Assembly (NCBI GenBank): GCA_034506335.1
Contig: JAPDPR010000003.1
Span: forward strand, 1-64,000
Direction of reading: 5' to 3'
DNA from: a candidate division KSB1 bacterium
Lineage (GTDB): Bacteria; Zhuqueibacterota; Zhuqueibacteria; JANLFK01; Oleimicrobiaceae
Length of the DNA stretch: 64,000 bases
Below the pieces are notes generated by a model. It was not told where the DNA came from. It did not search any database and saw only the letters and a list, made by a program, of their open reading frames with translations. The translations under genes were made by a program, and so were the position numbers. Within the stretch, counting starts at the first letter, position 1, and the number at the start of each line of letters is the position of its first letter. Of the stretch, positions 42,457-51,117 are shown in pieces.

Positions 42457-44637
42457 GTGGAAGAGAAGTACCGAAAAGCGTGCGACGCCCTCATCCGCCG
42501 GGTGCGACGGTACAATCCCAAGGCCGATACCGACCTCATCGACCGCGCATGCCAGTTTAGCTATCGCGCGCACAAAGACCAACTGCGCAAATCCGGTCGC
42601 CCCTACTTTGAGCACGCGCTGGCCGTGGCAGAGATTCTGGTGGATCTCAGGCTCGACCCGGACACCATCGCCGCTGGATTCCTGCACGATGTGGCCGAGG
42701 ACACCGGCACCACGCTGGAGGAGGTAGAGAAAGAGTTTGGCCCCACCATTGCCGGGCTGGTGGACGGGGTGACGAAGATCGGCGGCCTGGGCTTCGACAC
42801 CTTCGAGGAGCGGCAGGCGGAAGACTTTCGCAAGATGATTTTCTCCATGATTAAGGACGTACGGGTGATCCTGATCAAATTCGCCGACCGCCTGCACAAC
42901 ATGCGCACGTTGCAGTACCTTCCCGAAAAGAGGCGGGAGCAGGTTGCCCGGGAAACCCGAGACATCTATGCGCCATTGGCTCACCGATTGGGCGTAGCGA
43001 AGATCCGCTGGGAGCTGGAGGACCTGGCGCTAAAGTATCTTGATCCTCAGGCCTATGAGGAACTGAGCAGGCTTGTGCGTGAAGGTCGTGCTGAGCGCGA
43101 GCGATACATCCAAAGGGTAGCTCGCCCGATTCGGAAGGCGCTCAAAGACGCAGGTATACGCGCTACCATCACCGGCCGGCCGAAACACTTTTACAGCATC
43201 TACAACAAAATTCATAAGCGAGGCGTGCCTTTTGAACAAATCTACGACTTGTTCGCTATCCGCATCATCGTCGACCGGGTTGAAGAGTGTTACGGCGCCT
43301 TGGGCATTGTGCACAGCCTGTTTACGCCTGTACACGATCGTTTCAAAGACTATATCGCTATCCCCAAGTCCAACCGCTATCAATCGCTGCATACCACCGT
43401 CGTCGGGCCGGACGGACGCATGGTGGAGATTCAGATCCGCACCCGGGAAATGCACCGGATTGCAGAGGACGGCATTGCCGCGCACTGGAAGTACAAAGAG
43501 GGCAAGGTCAAGGAGGATGAGCTCGACAAGTATCTGACCTTTCTGCGCCAATTCCTCGATTGGGAAGCGGAGACGCACGAACCGGCCGATTTCTTAGAGA
43601 ATCTGCAGATCGACCTCTACCGAGACGAGGTGTTTGTCTTCACGCCAAAAGGCGACCTGCACAAACTTCCTGTGGGTTCCACGCCGGTGGACTTTGCTTT
43701 TGACGTGCACACCGACATCGGCCTGCACTGCATCGCCGCCAAGGTCAATGGGAGGATCGTTCCTCTGGACTACCAGCTGCGGAGCGGGGACACAGTAGAG
43801 ATCATCACCTCTCCCGCGCAACGGCCAAACCCGGACTGGATCAAGTTCGTGCGCACCACCAAAGCTCGCAACCGCATCAAACGGTGGGTCCGGGAATCTC
43901 TGTTCGAAAGCAGTGTCCGTATCGGTGAGGACTTGCTGCGTGAGGCGTTGAACAAGCATCACATTAGTCGCGATCGGGTGGACCTGCCCGGACTGGCGCA
44001 AAGCTATGGTTTTTCTGACGAGCAGAAGCTCTACGCCGCCATCGGGCAGGGCGACATACAAGTGGACAACGTCATCCGCAAACTTCTGCCTGCCGAACCA
44101 AAGCCGGAAGAGCCCTCGGACCAATCCCTGCTGCAGCGCTTCTTGCAGCGGGCGCGCGGCTCGGCAAAGGGGGTGCGCGTGCAGGGGGTGGATAATGTGC
44201 TCATCGAGTTTGCCAAGTGTTGTCAGCCGGTGCCTGGCGATCACATCTGGGGCTTTGTCACGCGGGGCCGGGGCGTGGTAATCCACAGAACCGATTGCAA
44301 CAACGTGCTCAAACTCATGGAAGAGCCGGAGCGGCACGTGCAGGTGGAGTGGGACGTGGACCGGGACAAGTTGTTCCTGGTCAGCCTGTACGTGCTGAGT
44401 GAGGACCGCAAGGGGTTGCTGGCCGACATATCAAAAGCCATTACCGATTCCGACACCGAGATCGTGAGCGTCAACATGAAGAAGGAGGACGCTCTGGCGA
44501 GCGGGTTCATCATTGTGCAGGTACGGAACCTGCATCATCTCAATCGCATCATCAGCCGCATTAGCAAGGTACAGGGTGTGGTGAGCGTGACCCGCATGGA
44601 ACCTTCCTCCCAGCAGAAGGTCGATGCCGGCAACTAA
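42457..44637 (+). CDS. rel: Bifunctional (p)ppGpp synthetase/hydrolase
   Basis: A 726-residue Rel/SpoT protein. The hydrolase HD domain is intact: YFEHALAVAEIL near residue 50, HDVAEDT near 77 and FADRLHNMRTL near 148. The synthetase has DLFAIRIIVD near 265 and YQSLHTTVVGP near 308. TGS (about 390-450) and a C-terminal ACT domain (about 650-715) follow. Intact motifs in both catalytic domains indicate a bifunctional enzyme controlling the stringent response. GTG start at 42457 follows GGATGGGC. Confidence 0.95.
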   Translation: MEEKYRKACDALIRRVRRYNPKADTDLIDRACQFSYRAHKDQLRKSGRPYFEHALAVAEILVDLRLDPDTIAAGFLHDVAEDTGTTLEEVEKEFGPTIAGLVDGVTKIGGLGFDTFEERQAEDFRKMIFSMIKDVRVILIKFADRLHNMRTLQYLPEKRREQVARETRDIYAPLAHRLGVAKIRWELEDLALKYLDPQAYEELSRLVREGRAERERYIQRVARPIRKALKDAGIRATITGRPKHFYSIYNKIHKRGVPFEQIYDLFAIRIIVDRVEECYGALGIVHSLFTPVHDRFKDYIAIPKSNRYQSLHTTVVGPDGRMVEIQIRTREMHRIAEDGIAAHWKYKEGKVKEDELDKYLTFLRQFLDWEAETHEPADFLENLQIDLYRDEVFVFTPKGDLHKLPVGSTPVDFAFDVHTDIGLHCIAAKVNGRIVPLDYQLRSGDTVEIITSPAQRPNPDWIKFVRTTKARNRIKRWVRESLFESSVRIGEDLLREALNKHHISRDRVDLPGLAQSYGFSDEQKLYAAIGQGDIQVDNVIRKLLPAEPKPEEPSDQSLLQRFLQRARGSAKGVRVQGVDNVLIEFAKCCQPVPGDHIWGFVTRGRGVVIHRTDCNNVLKLMEEPERHVQVEWDVDRDKLFLVSLYVLSEDRKGLLADISKAITDSDTEIVSVNMKKEDALASGFIIVQVRNLHHLNRIISRISKVQGVVSVTRMEPSSQQKVDAGN

Positions 44638-44702
44638 AGGAGCGCTCGCTACACCCCAGGGTTAGGATTGCAACAGTTGTTCACCAACAAGGAGACGCGT
44701 AG

Positions 44703-45041
44703 ATGAAGAGGACCATCACCAAGAAGGACGTAGCGAAAAGGACAGCCAAGAACGTCGGGGAACGAATCTACGTAGTTGAGAAGGTAGTAGACGGCGTCTT
44801 TACCGCGCTGCGTGAGTTCATGCAGGAAGCGGACCCCGAGGTGCGCATCGAAATTCGGGACTTTGGTGTGTTTGAGGTGAAAACCACGAAGCCGAAGCCC
44901 AAAGCTCGGAACCCCAAGACCGGCGATATCATCTACGTTCCGGCACGGCGCAAGACTCACTTCAAAGCCGGCAAGCTTCTGAAGGAGGCGCTGAAAAGGC
45001 CTTTGGCCGAGCTTGAGGCCGAAGCAAAGGCCTCCAAGTGA
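44703..45041 (+). CDS. HU/IHF-family DNA-binding protein (second, divergent copy)
   Basis: A 112-residue protein with the HU core IRDFGVFEV and the arm KPKARNPKTGDIIYVPARRKTHFKAGK. It is longer at both ends than the copy at 27857 and begins with a basic MKRTITKKDVAKR. Arm Pro and Gly residues are conserved. AAGGAGACGCGTAG precedes the ATG. The stop overlaps the ruvX GTG by 4 nt, so the two are translationally coupled. Confidence 0.92.
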   Translation: MKRTITKKDVAKRTAKNVGERIYVVEKVVDGVFTALREFMQEADPEVRIEIRDFGVFEVKTTKPKPKARNPKTGDIIYVPARRKTHFKAGKLLKEALKRPLAELEAEAKASK

Positions 45042-45478
45042 GTGTGGCAGGCACGGTGACAGAGATCCGTATTCTGGCCGTTGACTACGGCAGGCGTCGG
45101 GTGGGTGTGGCGGTGAGTGATCCCACCGGGCATATTGCGCAGGGGTTGCCCACGCTCACCCATCGCGGCTTGGCACACGCTGCGACCCTGGTGGCACACC
45201 TGGTGCGAGAGTATCGGGCGCAGACAGTGGTCGTCGGCCTGCCGCTAAGCATGCGCGGCAGCACTACCAGCGCCACCGAAGAGGTGGAAAAGTTCATTGG
45301 CAGGCTTGCCACACTGGTCACCGTGCCCATTGTTCGTTGGGATGAGCGGCTCACCACCGTGGCTGCCCAGCGCGCCATGCAGGAGATGGGAAGCTCGCCA
45401 AGCCGCCATCGTGAACGGGTGGATCAGGTGGCCGCTACGATGCTCCTCCAGGCCTACCTGGACAGTCAAAAGCGATAA
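45038..45478 (+). CDS. ruvX: Holliday-junction resolvase-like protein (RuvX/YqgF)
   Basis: A 146-residue RNase H-fold nuclease. The first acidic motif is LAVDYGRRRVGVAVSDP near residue 10; GLPLSMRG near 67 and WDERLTTVAA near 100 supply the second and third acidic sites, and RERVDQVAATMLLQAYL near 128 has the last Asp. YqgF participates in 16S rRNA 5' maturation and may resolve DNA junctions. The GTG start overlaps the preceding HU stop. Confidence 0.94.
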   Translation: MSVAGTVTEIRILAVDYGRRRVGVAVSDPTGHIAQGLPTLTHRGLAHAATLVAHLVREYRAQTVVVGLPLSMRGSTTSATEEVEKFIGRLATLVTVPIVRWDERLTTVAAQRAMQEMGSSPSRHRERVDQVAATMLLQAYLDSQKR

Positions 45479-45575
45479 CCGCTACCTGGCACCCACACAA
45501 GGACCCAATGCACCGAACACAGAGATACGCTTGCTTGCACGCCAAAGACCTTCATTCGCGACGGATGTGCGCTTC

Positions 45576-47171
45576 ATGAGAACTAACCTTATTCTTTGCC
45601 TCTTGACAGGGATTAGCTTGACGTTGGCATTCCCACCTTTCCACGTGGGGTTTTTGGCTTACGTCTCGCTGATCCCGTTTTTCTTTCTGCTCAGAGGCAA
45701 GACCTTTGGCGAGACCTTTCGCTGGAGCTACCTCTGTGGCCTGATTGTGAGCGTGGGGACCCTGTACTGGATCAACTGGGTCACGCTCCCCGGCGGGCTT
45801 GCCGCAATCGTGGTGCTGCCGCTCTACTTCTCTATCTACGCGCTGCTTCATCATCTCGTCCACAAGCAGTGGGGCGAAATTGCCTTTGTGACTATCCCCT
45901 TTCTTTGGACTGGGGTGGAGTTTCTCCGCTCGCTGGGAGAAATCGCATTTCCCTGGACGCTGCTGGCCTATACCCAGACGCGCTACCTGAAGCTCATCCA
46001 GTTTGCCAATATCACGAGCGCTTTTGGCGTGTCATTTTGGGTGGCCACGATCAATGTGCTTCTCTACCGTGTTATCCTCACTCGGCGGAACTGGAGAGCG
46101 GCCTTAGCCTACGCAGCAAGTGCCGTACTGCTGTTTGCGCTTCCCTGGTGGTACGGCACGCGGGTAATGTCCAAGGAGAAGGCGCCGGACCGTTCTCTGC
46201 GGGTGGTGCTTGTGCAAGGGAATATCGACCCATTGCTGAAGTGGGACCGCGAACTCAAAGAGCTCAACTTTGCCACGTACGAACGTCTCACCCGAGGATC
46301 GATTTGCCACAACCCAGATTTGGTGGTATGGCCTGAAACGGCTACACCGTGCTACCTGCGCCATGAGCCTGAGGACATGGACAGGGTGCGTCGGCTCGTG
46401 GATTCCCTTGGCGTGCCGCTCCTGACCGGTTCCCCTGACTACGTCTACGATCTGGAATCTGGTTTTGCCACCTACAACTCGGCCTTCCTACTCTTGCCTG
46501 GCGAGGATGACCTCCAGCGCTATGCGAAGATGCAGTTGGTGCCATTCGGAGAACGGGTGCCGTACCAGGACGCTTTCCCTTTCTCTTTGGTGAAGAGGCT
46601 TCTGGATGCCTTGGAACTGGGGGAGGGCAATTGGTCTCCAGGCAAAGATGCGGTAGTGTTCACGATGCCTCATCGAGAGGGGGCCAGTAGGTTTTCGGTG
46701 CCGATCTGCTACGAATCGGTGTTTCCGGAACTAGTGCGCAAGTTCGTGGTGCGCGGAGCGGAGTTTTTGGTGGTGATTACCAACGACGCTTGGTTCGGTC
46801 GGCCGTCCCTTCCACGGTGGTTATGTGGAGGCATGTACCAGCACGCGGAGATCGCGGTGTTTCGGGCCATTGAAAACCGCATTGCCATCGCCCGGTGCGC
46901 GAACACTGGTGTTTCAGCGTTGATCGACCCGTACGGTCGTATTGTCCAAGCTACAGACATATTTGTCGAGGCAGTGGTGGCGGGTGAGGTGCCCCTGCGC
47001 CGAGAGGACACTTTCTATGCGCGGCACGGAAATGTGTTCACGGTAGTGGCCTCGGCAATAGGCGCGGCGGCGGCAGCAGCAGGTCCATTCGTGGGGCGGA
47101 TCCGAGGTTGCCGTTCGGAGGAAGAACCTTGTGTACAGGCGCAGCCGGAGCGCCAAGGAGTGAACTCATGA
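45576..47171 (+). CDS. lnt: Apolipoprotein N-acyltransferase
   Basis: About 531 residues: an N-terminal membrane region of roughly six helices and a nitrilase-type catalytic domain. The Glu-Lys-Cys triad is visible as about E254 (VVWPETATP), K318 (AKMQLVPFGERVPY) and C378 (ICYESVFPELV). Lnt adds the third acyl chain to lipoproteins in Gram-negative bacteria, consistent with bamD downstream. ATG 45576 directly precedes the first membrane segment; a much longer in-frame extension overlapping ruvX is not credible. The stop overlaps the next ATG (ATGA). Confidence 0.94.
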   Translation: MRTNLILCLLTGISLTLAFPPFHVGFLAYVSLIPFFFLLRGKTFGETFRWSYLCGLIVSVGTLYWINWVTLPGGLAAIVVLPLYFSIYALLHHLVHKQWGEIAFVTIPFLWTGVEFLRSLGEIAFPWTLLAYTQTRYLKLIQFANITSAFGVSFWVATINVLLYRVILTRRNWRAALAYAASAVLLFALPWWYGTRVMSKEKAPDRSLRVVLVQGNIDPLLKWDRELKELNFATYERLTRGSICHNPDLVVWPETATPCYLRHEPEDMDRVRRLVDSLGVPLLTGSPDYVYDLESGFATYNSAFLLLPGEDDLQRYAKMQLVPFGERVPYQDAFPFSLVKRLLDALELGEGNWSPGKDAVVFTMPHREGASRFSVPICYESVFPELVRKFVVRGAEFLVVITNDAWFGRPSLPRWLCGGMYQHAEIAVFRAIENRIAIARCANTGVSALIDPYGRIVQATDIFVEAVVAGEVPLRREDTFYARHGNVFTVVASAIGAAAAAAGPFVGRIRGCRSEEEPCVQAQPERQGVNS

Positions 47172-48205
47172 CCGGGCGGAGCGGCCTGCCGCTGGCTCTG
47201 CTGTGCTTCGTCGTGCTCATACGGGTGGCTTGTGTGGGAGTCGTGCCTGCTGGCGCCCAGGAAGACCGCTTTGTTACTATCAGCACCCTCAAGTGCCGTA
47301 GCCTGTCTATGGGGGGAGCGAGCGTGGCGGTGCGCGATGACCTTGGTGCGGTGAACATGAATCCGGCAGCGATCGACCTCTTCGCTACTCCGCAAACCCT
47401 GCGCTTTGCGGTTTTTTTCAATCCCGTGGCTCCTGCCGTTGCGTTTTGTCGTTCTGCCGATCTGGGCACAGCCCGCAATGAGCAGGCCATTGCCCTAGCG
47501 GCCTTTGTGAAGGCGATTGCGGTCACCCTTTCGCCCTTGGACCTGGTGGTGTCCTGGGGCGAAGAGGTCCCCGGATTCGGACCTCGGCAGCACGGCCCGG
47601 AGGCATTCCAGCTTCGTCATTTCGCTGATGTTTTTTGCAGCTCTGGGGCTGTGCGTCTCCGCCTGGCTCCTCAAGTGGCCCTCGGTGCTGGAAGCACGGT
47701 TTGGCACCTGCGGCAGCAAGGGCACAGCCTATGGCAGGCAGGGTTTTCGTACGGGGTGCTGGTGCAGCCGGACCCACGGGTGTGTGTGGGTGCCGTGTAT
47801 GTTGAGCTTCCCGACTCGTTCGAGACGGCCCGGCAGCCCCTGGAACGAATCGGGGACGAGTCGCTGAACCTGGGTTTTGCCTGGCACCCATTTTCCTCCA
47901 CCATGCTGAGCGCGGACCTCCGCAGTGTAGGTGAGGAAGGGAGCCCGCTCTCGCGGGAATTGCACGTGGGGTTTGAACAGATAGTGTTTGGACATCTCGC
48001 CCTGCGCGGCGGCGCATTTCGGGAAAAGGAGAGCAGGAGTCTTGTTTATTCCGCCGGGGTGGGGTTGTTCGATACCAATGCCTTTGTTTCGGCTGAAAAG
48101 CGATTGGCCCACCCGGCCTTTGCGGTGAACTACGCGCTGGTCTATCGGGCCGTTTCGCCTGGTCCAGTTCGTTGGCACTTGCTCTCCGTGCTGCTCAGAC
48201 TGTGA
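47168..48205 (+). CDS. Predicted outer-membrane beta-barrel protein (PorV/UPF0164-like)
   Basis: About 345 residues with a signal peptide (LPLALLCFVVLIRVACVGVV, cleaved near GAQE). The mature start has CRSLSMGGASVAVRDDLGAVNMNPAAIDLF, which echoes the xSMGGAxVAxxxDxxAxxxNPAxL motif of PorV-type barrels, although more divergent than the protein at 35702. Alternating strand pattern and a final hydrophobic strand (WHLLSVLLRL) support an outer-membrane barrel. The start ATG overlaps the lnt stop, so it is co-translated with lnt. Function unknown. Confidence 0.75.
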   Translation: MTGRSGLPLALLCFVVLIRVACVGVVPAGAQEDRFVTISTLKCRSLSMGGASVAVRDDLGAVNMNPAAIDLFATPQTLRFAVFFNPVAPAVAFCRSADLGTARNEQAIALAAFVKAIAVTLSPLDLVVSWGEEVPGFGPRQHGPEAFQLRHFADVFCSSGAVRLRLAPQVALGAGSTVWHLRQQGHSLWQAGFSYGVLVQPDPRVCVGAVYVELPDSFETARQPLERIGDESLNLGFAWHPFSSTMLSADLRSVGEEGSPLSRELHVGFEQIVFGHLALRGGAFREKESRSLVYSAGVGLFDTNAFVSAEKRLAHPAFAVNYALVYRAVSPGPVRWHLLSVLLRL

Positions 48206-48238
48206 GGAACTTTGCTCAAGGCCGCAAGTATCAAAGGC

Positions 48239-48895
48239 ATGCATGGAGGCCAGCGGGCTTTATGGCGCTCCGGTGTGGGGTTCCTGGCAGCGCTCATGTG
48301 CCTGACTAAAGGCGTGCGCGCAGGCGACCCCCAGCCCAATTTGGCATTGCTGCGCTCTGCGGTCGCGGAGGTGGCCGAGCGCGCCATTGCGGAAGTGAGG
48401 GCCTCACAGATAGTGCTTCGGCCTCTCCCGCCCGGACACGAGGCAAATTGGCTCCTGGAACAGGAACTTGTGCGGGCGGCCCAGGTCCGTGGCATCCAGT
48501 TATATGTGCCCCAAGATAGTAGCGCAAGGTCCGACGTGGGGGGCCGGGAGGATGCCTCGACGTTGGGGTTTGCCGTTCTGGGCGTGGGAATCGAATACCG
48601 AGACCGGCAAGGTGGACTGTTGAAGCATGCGCGGATTACGCGCACAGCCTCTGTGACGGTGCATTTTCGCGAGGTGACCTGGGACGGACGACTGCGGTGG
48701 AGCAGGGACTTTGAGCACCAGGTGGAGGACACTGTGCCGCTTCGCTTGGTAAAGCGACTGGAAGAGGAACGGATGGCTTTTACCCACGGAGACCTCCCCC
48801 AGGTCCAAGGGCTGCGACGAGTCTTGGAACCTGCTTTGGTGCTGGTGGTGACGGGAGTGGTGACCTATCTTTTCTACGCGTATCGGAGTCGATAA
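48239..48895 (+). CDS. Unknown envelope protein with signal peptide and C-terminal membrane helix
   Basis: About 218 residues; I do not recognise the family. The N-terminus looks like a signal peptide (WRSGVGFLAALMCLTKGVRAG). The middle reads as an alpha/beta periplasmic domain (LGFAVLGVGIEYRDRQ, ARITRTASVTVHFREVTWDGRLRW), and the C-terminus has one membrane helix (ALVLVVTGVVTYLFYAY). An alternative TTG start at 48212 is in frame. It lies 33 bp after the barrel-protein gene and 23 bp before bamD, so a role in outer-membrane biogenesis is a reasonable guess from context. Confidence 0.7.
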   Translation: MHGGQRALWRSGVGFLAALMCLTKGVRAGDPQPNLALLRSAVAEVAERAIAEVRASQIVLRPLPPGHEANWLLEQELVRAAQVRGIQLYVPQDSSARSDVGGREDASTLGFAVLGVGIEYRDRQGGLLKHARITRTASVTVHFREVTWDGRLRWSRDFEHQVEDTVPLRLVKRLEEERMAFTHGDLPQVQGLRRVLEPALVLVVTGVVTYLFYAYRSR

Positions 48896-48918
48896 TACTA
48901 CTGACGCTGGGAGATTAG

Positions 48919-49719
48919 ATGCGAGGTGTGCGAACGCTTGTTTGCTTAGGGGGGATTGCGGCAGTGCTGCTTGCCTCCTCTTGTGCGAAGCAGAAGATTC
49001 GACCGAACCTCACTGCCGAGGAACGCTTGGCTCTGGCGAAGCAGATGTTCGCGAAGGAGGATTACCTAGATGCGAAGCAGCAACTGTTGGTGCTTACGCT
49101 GAGTTTTCAGGGGAGTGCAGTGGCCGATGAGGCGCAATTCTATTTGGCGGAGTGCCATTACCGACTGAAAGAGTACGTGCTTGCCATCAGTGAATACGAG
49201 CGGCTGCTGAAATCGTACCCAAATTCCCCCTACGTGGATGACGCCGAATACAAGATCGGCATGAGCTACTTCAAGCTTTCACCCAGCTCTGGGCTCGACC
49301 AGGAGAACGCGCACAAGGCGATAGAACACTTTCAGCGTTTTCTTGAAGACTATCCGGACAGCCCTCTCAAGAAAGAGGTGGAAGCGAATCTGCAGGCATG
49401 TCGTAACAAGTTGGCAAAAAAGGACTATGACAACGGTGTCCTTTACAGGAAGATGGGTTACTTCGACTCCGCGCTGATCTATTTCGATAGCGTGCTCGCC
49501 AACTATTATGACACGCCGTACGGCGACAAGGCGCTTTTCTGGAAAGGCGAATGTTTGCTGAAACTAAACCGTCGCAAGGAAGCGCAGGAGGCGTTCGCCA
49601 GCTACGCCCAACGTTACCCCCGCGGCTCGCAGATCGACCGGGTACGGCGCCGACTGAAAGAGCTTTCTGCTCAGTTGGGAAGCGAGGAGGCCGCGACTAA
49701 TCCTCCCCCCAGAAGGTGA
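48919..49719 (+). CDS. bamD: BamD-like outer-membrane assembly lipoprotein
   Basis: A 266-residue protein with a lipoprotein signal (LLASSC, lipidated Cys at about residue 22) and tetratricopeptide-type repeats typical of BamD: AKQMFAKEDYLDAKQQL, DEAQFYLAECHYRLKEY and DDAEYKIGMSYFKLS. Further repeats follow to about residue 240. BamD works with BamA to insert barrel proteins, and other barrel and lipoprotein genes (lnt, the two PorV-like proteins) are in the window. A generic YfiO/TPR lipoprotein is the alternative. Confidence 0.87.
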   Translation: MRGVRTLVCLGGIAAVLLASSCAKQKIRPNLTAEERLALAKQMFAKEDYLDAKQQLLVLTLSFQGSAVADEAQFYLAECHYRLKEYVLAISEYERLLKSYPNSPYVDDAEYKIGMSYFKLSPSSGLDQENAHKAIEHFQRFLEDYPDSPLKKEVEANLQACRNKLAKKDYDNGVLYRKMGYFDSALIYFDSVLANYYDTPYGDKALFWKGECLLKLNRRKEAQEAFASYAQRYPRGSQIDRVRRRLKELSAQLGSEEAATNPPPRR

Positions 49720-49807
49720 AGGCCTAGAAGGCGAGCTCCGCTCCGGGGAGGCGAGTGAGAAGTACCATTGGGAGGGAAATCCGCACAGGCCGAGCTGGTT
49801 GGTAGCC

Positions 49808-50437
49808 ATGAGATTGGGACTTTTCGGTGGAACATTCGACCCCATCCATATTGCCCATCTGATAGTCGCGGAGTGGGTACGCGAGGAGATGGGCCTGGAC
49901 CGCGTACTTTTTGTGCCTGCCGCACTCCCTCCGCATAAAACAGACCGCATGCTTTCTCCAGCCTGGCAACGCTTGGCAATGGTTCGCCTGGCGACGGCCG
50001 GTTCCCCTTGGTTCGAAGCCTCCGACCTGGAAATTCGGCGCGGTGGAGTGTCCTATACCATTGAGACGGTGCGGGCTCTGCGGCAGCAGTACAAGCTGCA
50101 GCCGCATGAGCTTTTCCTCATCATCGGGAGCGATAGTCTCAAAGACATGGGGTCGTGGCGCGAGCCCGAGAGCATCTTCGCCGAGTCGGCAGTGGTCGTG
50201 GTGCCAAGGCCGGGTTTTGACCCCAGCGAGGCGCCCCCCCAGTTTGCGTCAAAGGCAACGCTGATTGCTGCGCCGTTAGTTGAGATCTCCTCCTCTGAGA
50301 TACGGGAACGCGTGAGGAGCGGAAAGAGCATTCGCTACTTGGTGCCCCCAGGCGTGGAACGCTTAATCAACGAGCATGGATTGTACCGGCACCCGTCTGA
50401 GGTGACCTCCGGAGAGCAGGGGGATGGGGAGGGGTGA
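49808..50437 (+). CDS. nadD: Nicotinate-nucleotide adenylyltransferase
   Basis: About 209 residues. The nucleotidyltransferase motif GLFGGTFDPIHIAHL is at the N-terminus, ISSSEIRERVRSGKSIRYLVP near 165 contains the ISSTxIR-like signature, and FIIGSD-like LIIGSDSLKDM lies near 105. It makes deamido-NAD from nicotinate mononucleotide and ATP. ATG 49808 gives the canonical start MRLGLFGGTFDP; an ATG at 49799 is in frame just upstream. The product feeds nadK at 32012. Confidence 0.95.
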   Translation: MRLGLFGGTFDPIHIAHLIVAEWVREEMGLDRVLFVPAALPPHKTDRMLSPAWQRLAMVRLATAGSPWFEASDLEIRRGGVSYTIETVRALRQQYKLQPHELFLIIGSDSLKDMGSWREPESIFAESAVVVVPRPGFDPSEAPPQFASKATLIAAPLVEISSSEIRERVRSGKSIRYLVPPGVERLINEHGLYRHPSEVTSGEQGDGEG

Positions 50438-50469
50438 CCTAGGGCAGAAGGAGTGCTGACGGGGTAGCG

Positions 50470-51117
50470 ATGATCTACTGGCTTTCGGTCCTTTTCTTGC
50501 GCGTGCTGGCGCGTGTCTACTTCCGGGGCAGGGTATTTGAGCGGTATCGTTTGCCCCGCACCGGCGCGTACATCGGTGTCATCAATCATCAAAGCCATCT
50601 GGACGTGGTGGCGCTCACCATGGTGGTGAACCGGCGCGTCCACACCATGGCCAAACACTCGCTCTTTTCCATTCCCGTTGTAAGGTGGTGGCTTCGGGCG
50701 GTGCATATGTTTCCGGTACGGCGTGAGACGAGCGACCATCGGGCGTTCGGTCATGCGCTGACCCTGTTGCGTGCCGGAGAGGTGCTGTTTATGGCCCCGG
50801 AGGGCACTCGCCGCCGTCCGGGTCAACAGCCGCCTGGACGGGCACGGACTGGTTTCGTGCTGTTGGCCCATTTGGCCGGATGTCCGGTGGTTCCTGTGGC
50901 TGTCTGGGGGACCGGGCGCGCGTTGCCGCCCGGGGCGCGCTTCCCCAGGCCAGTGAGGGTGGCGCTCATGGTGGGCGCGCCCATTATGCTTCCGCCGCTG
51001 CCGTCCGGCCCGGAGAGAAAGCGGGTCCTCCAGGAGCAGGCTGACGCAGTGATGCGAGAGGTGTACCGGATGCTCGAGGAAATCGAGCAGCGAATGGGGA
51101 GAGCACAAGGTGAGTGA
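50470..51117 (+). CDS. plsC: 1-Acyl-sn-glycerol-3-phosphate acyltransferase (PlsC family)
   Basis: A 215-residue membrane-associated acyltransferase with the catalytic NHQSHLD (HX4D) motif near residue 39 and MAPEGTRRRPG near 99 (lipid-phosphate binding). It acylates lysophosphatidic acid to phosphatidic acid in phospholipid synthesis. The N-terminus has one hydrophobic segment. Its last 8 bp overlap the GTG start of a glycosyltransferase, suggesting coupled translation. Confidence 0.9.
   Translation: MIYWLSVLFLRVLARVYFRGRVFERYRLPRTGAYIGVINHQSHLDVVALTMVVNRRVHTMAKHSLFSIPVVRWWLRAVHMFPVRRETSDHRAFGHALTLLRAGEVLFMAPEGTRRRPGQQPPGRARTGFVLLAHLAGCPVVPVAVWGTGRALPPGARFPRPVRVALMVGAPIMLPPLPSGPERKRVLQEQADAVMREVYRMLEEIEQRMGRAQGE

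Noticed and set aside
45297-45575. Long in-frame N-terminal extension of lnt overlapping ruvX
   Set aside because: It overlaps well-identified ruvX in another frame, has no membrane or conserved character, and the ATG at 45576 begins right at the first helix.
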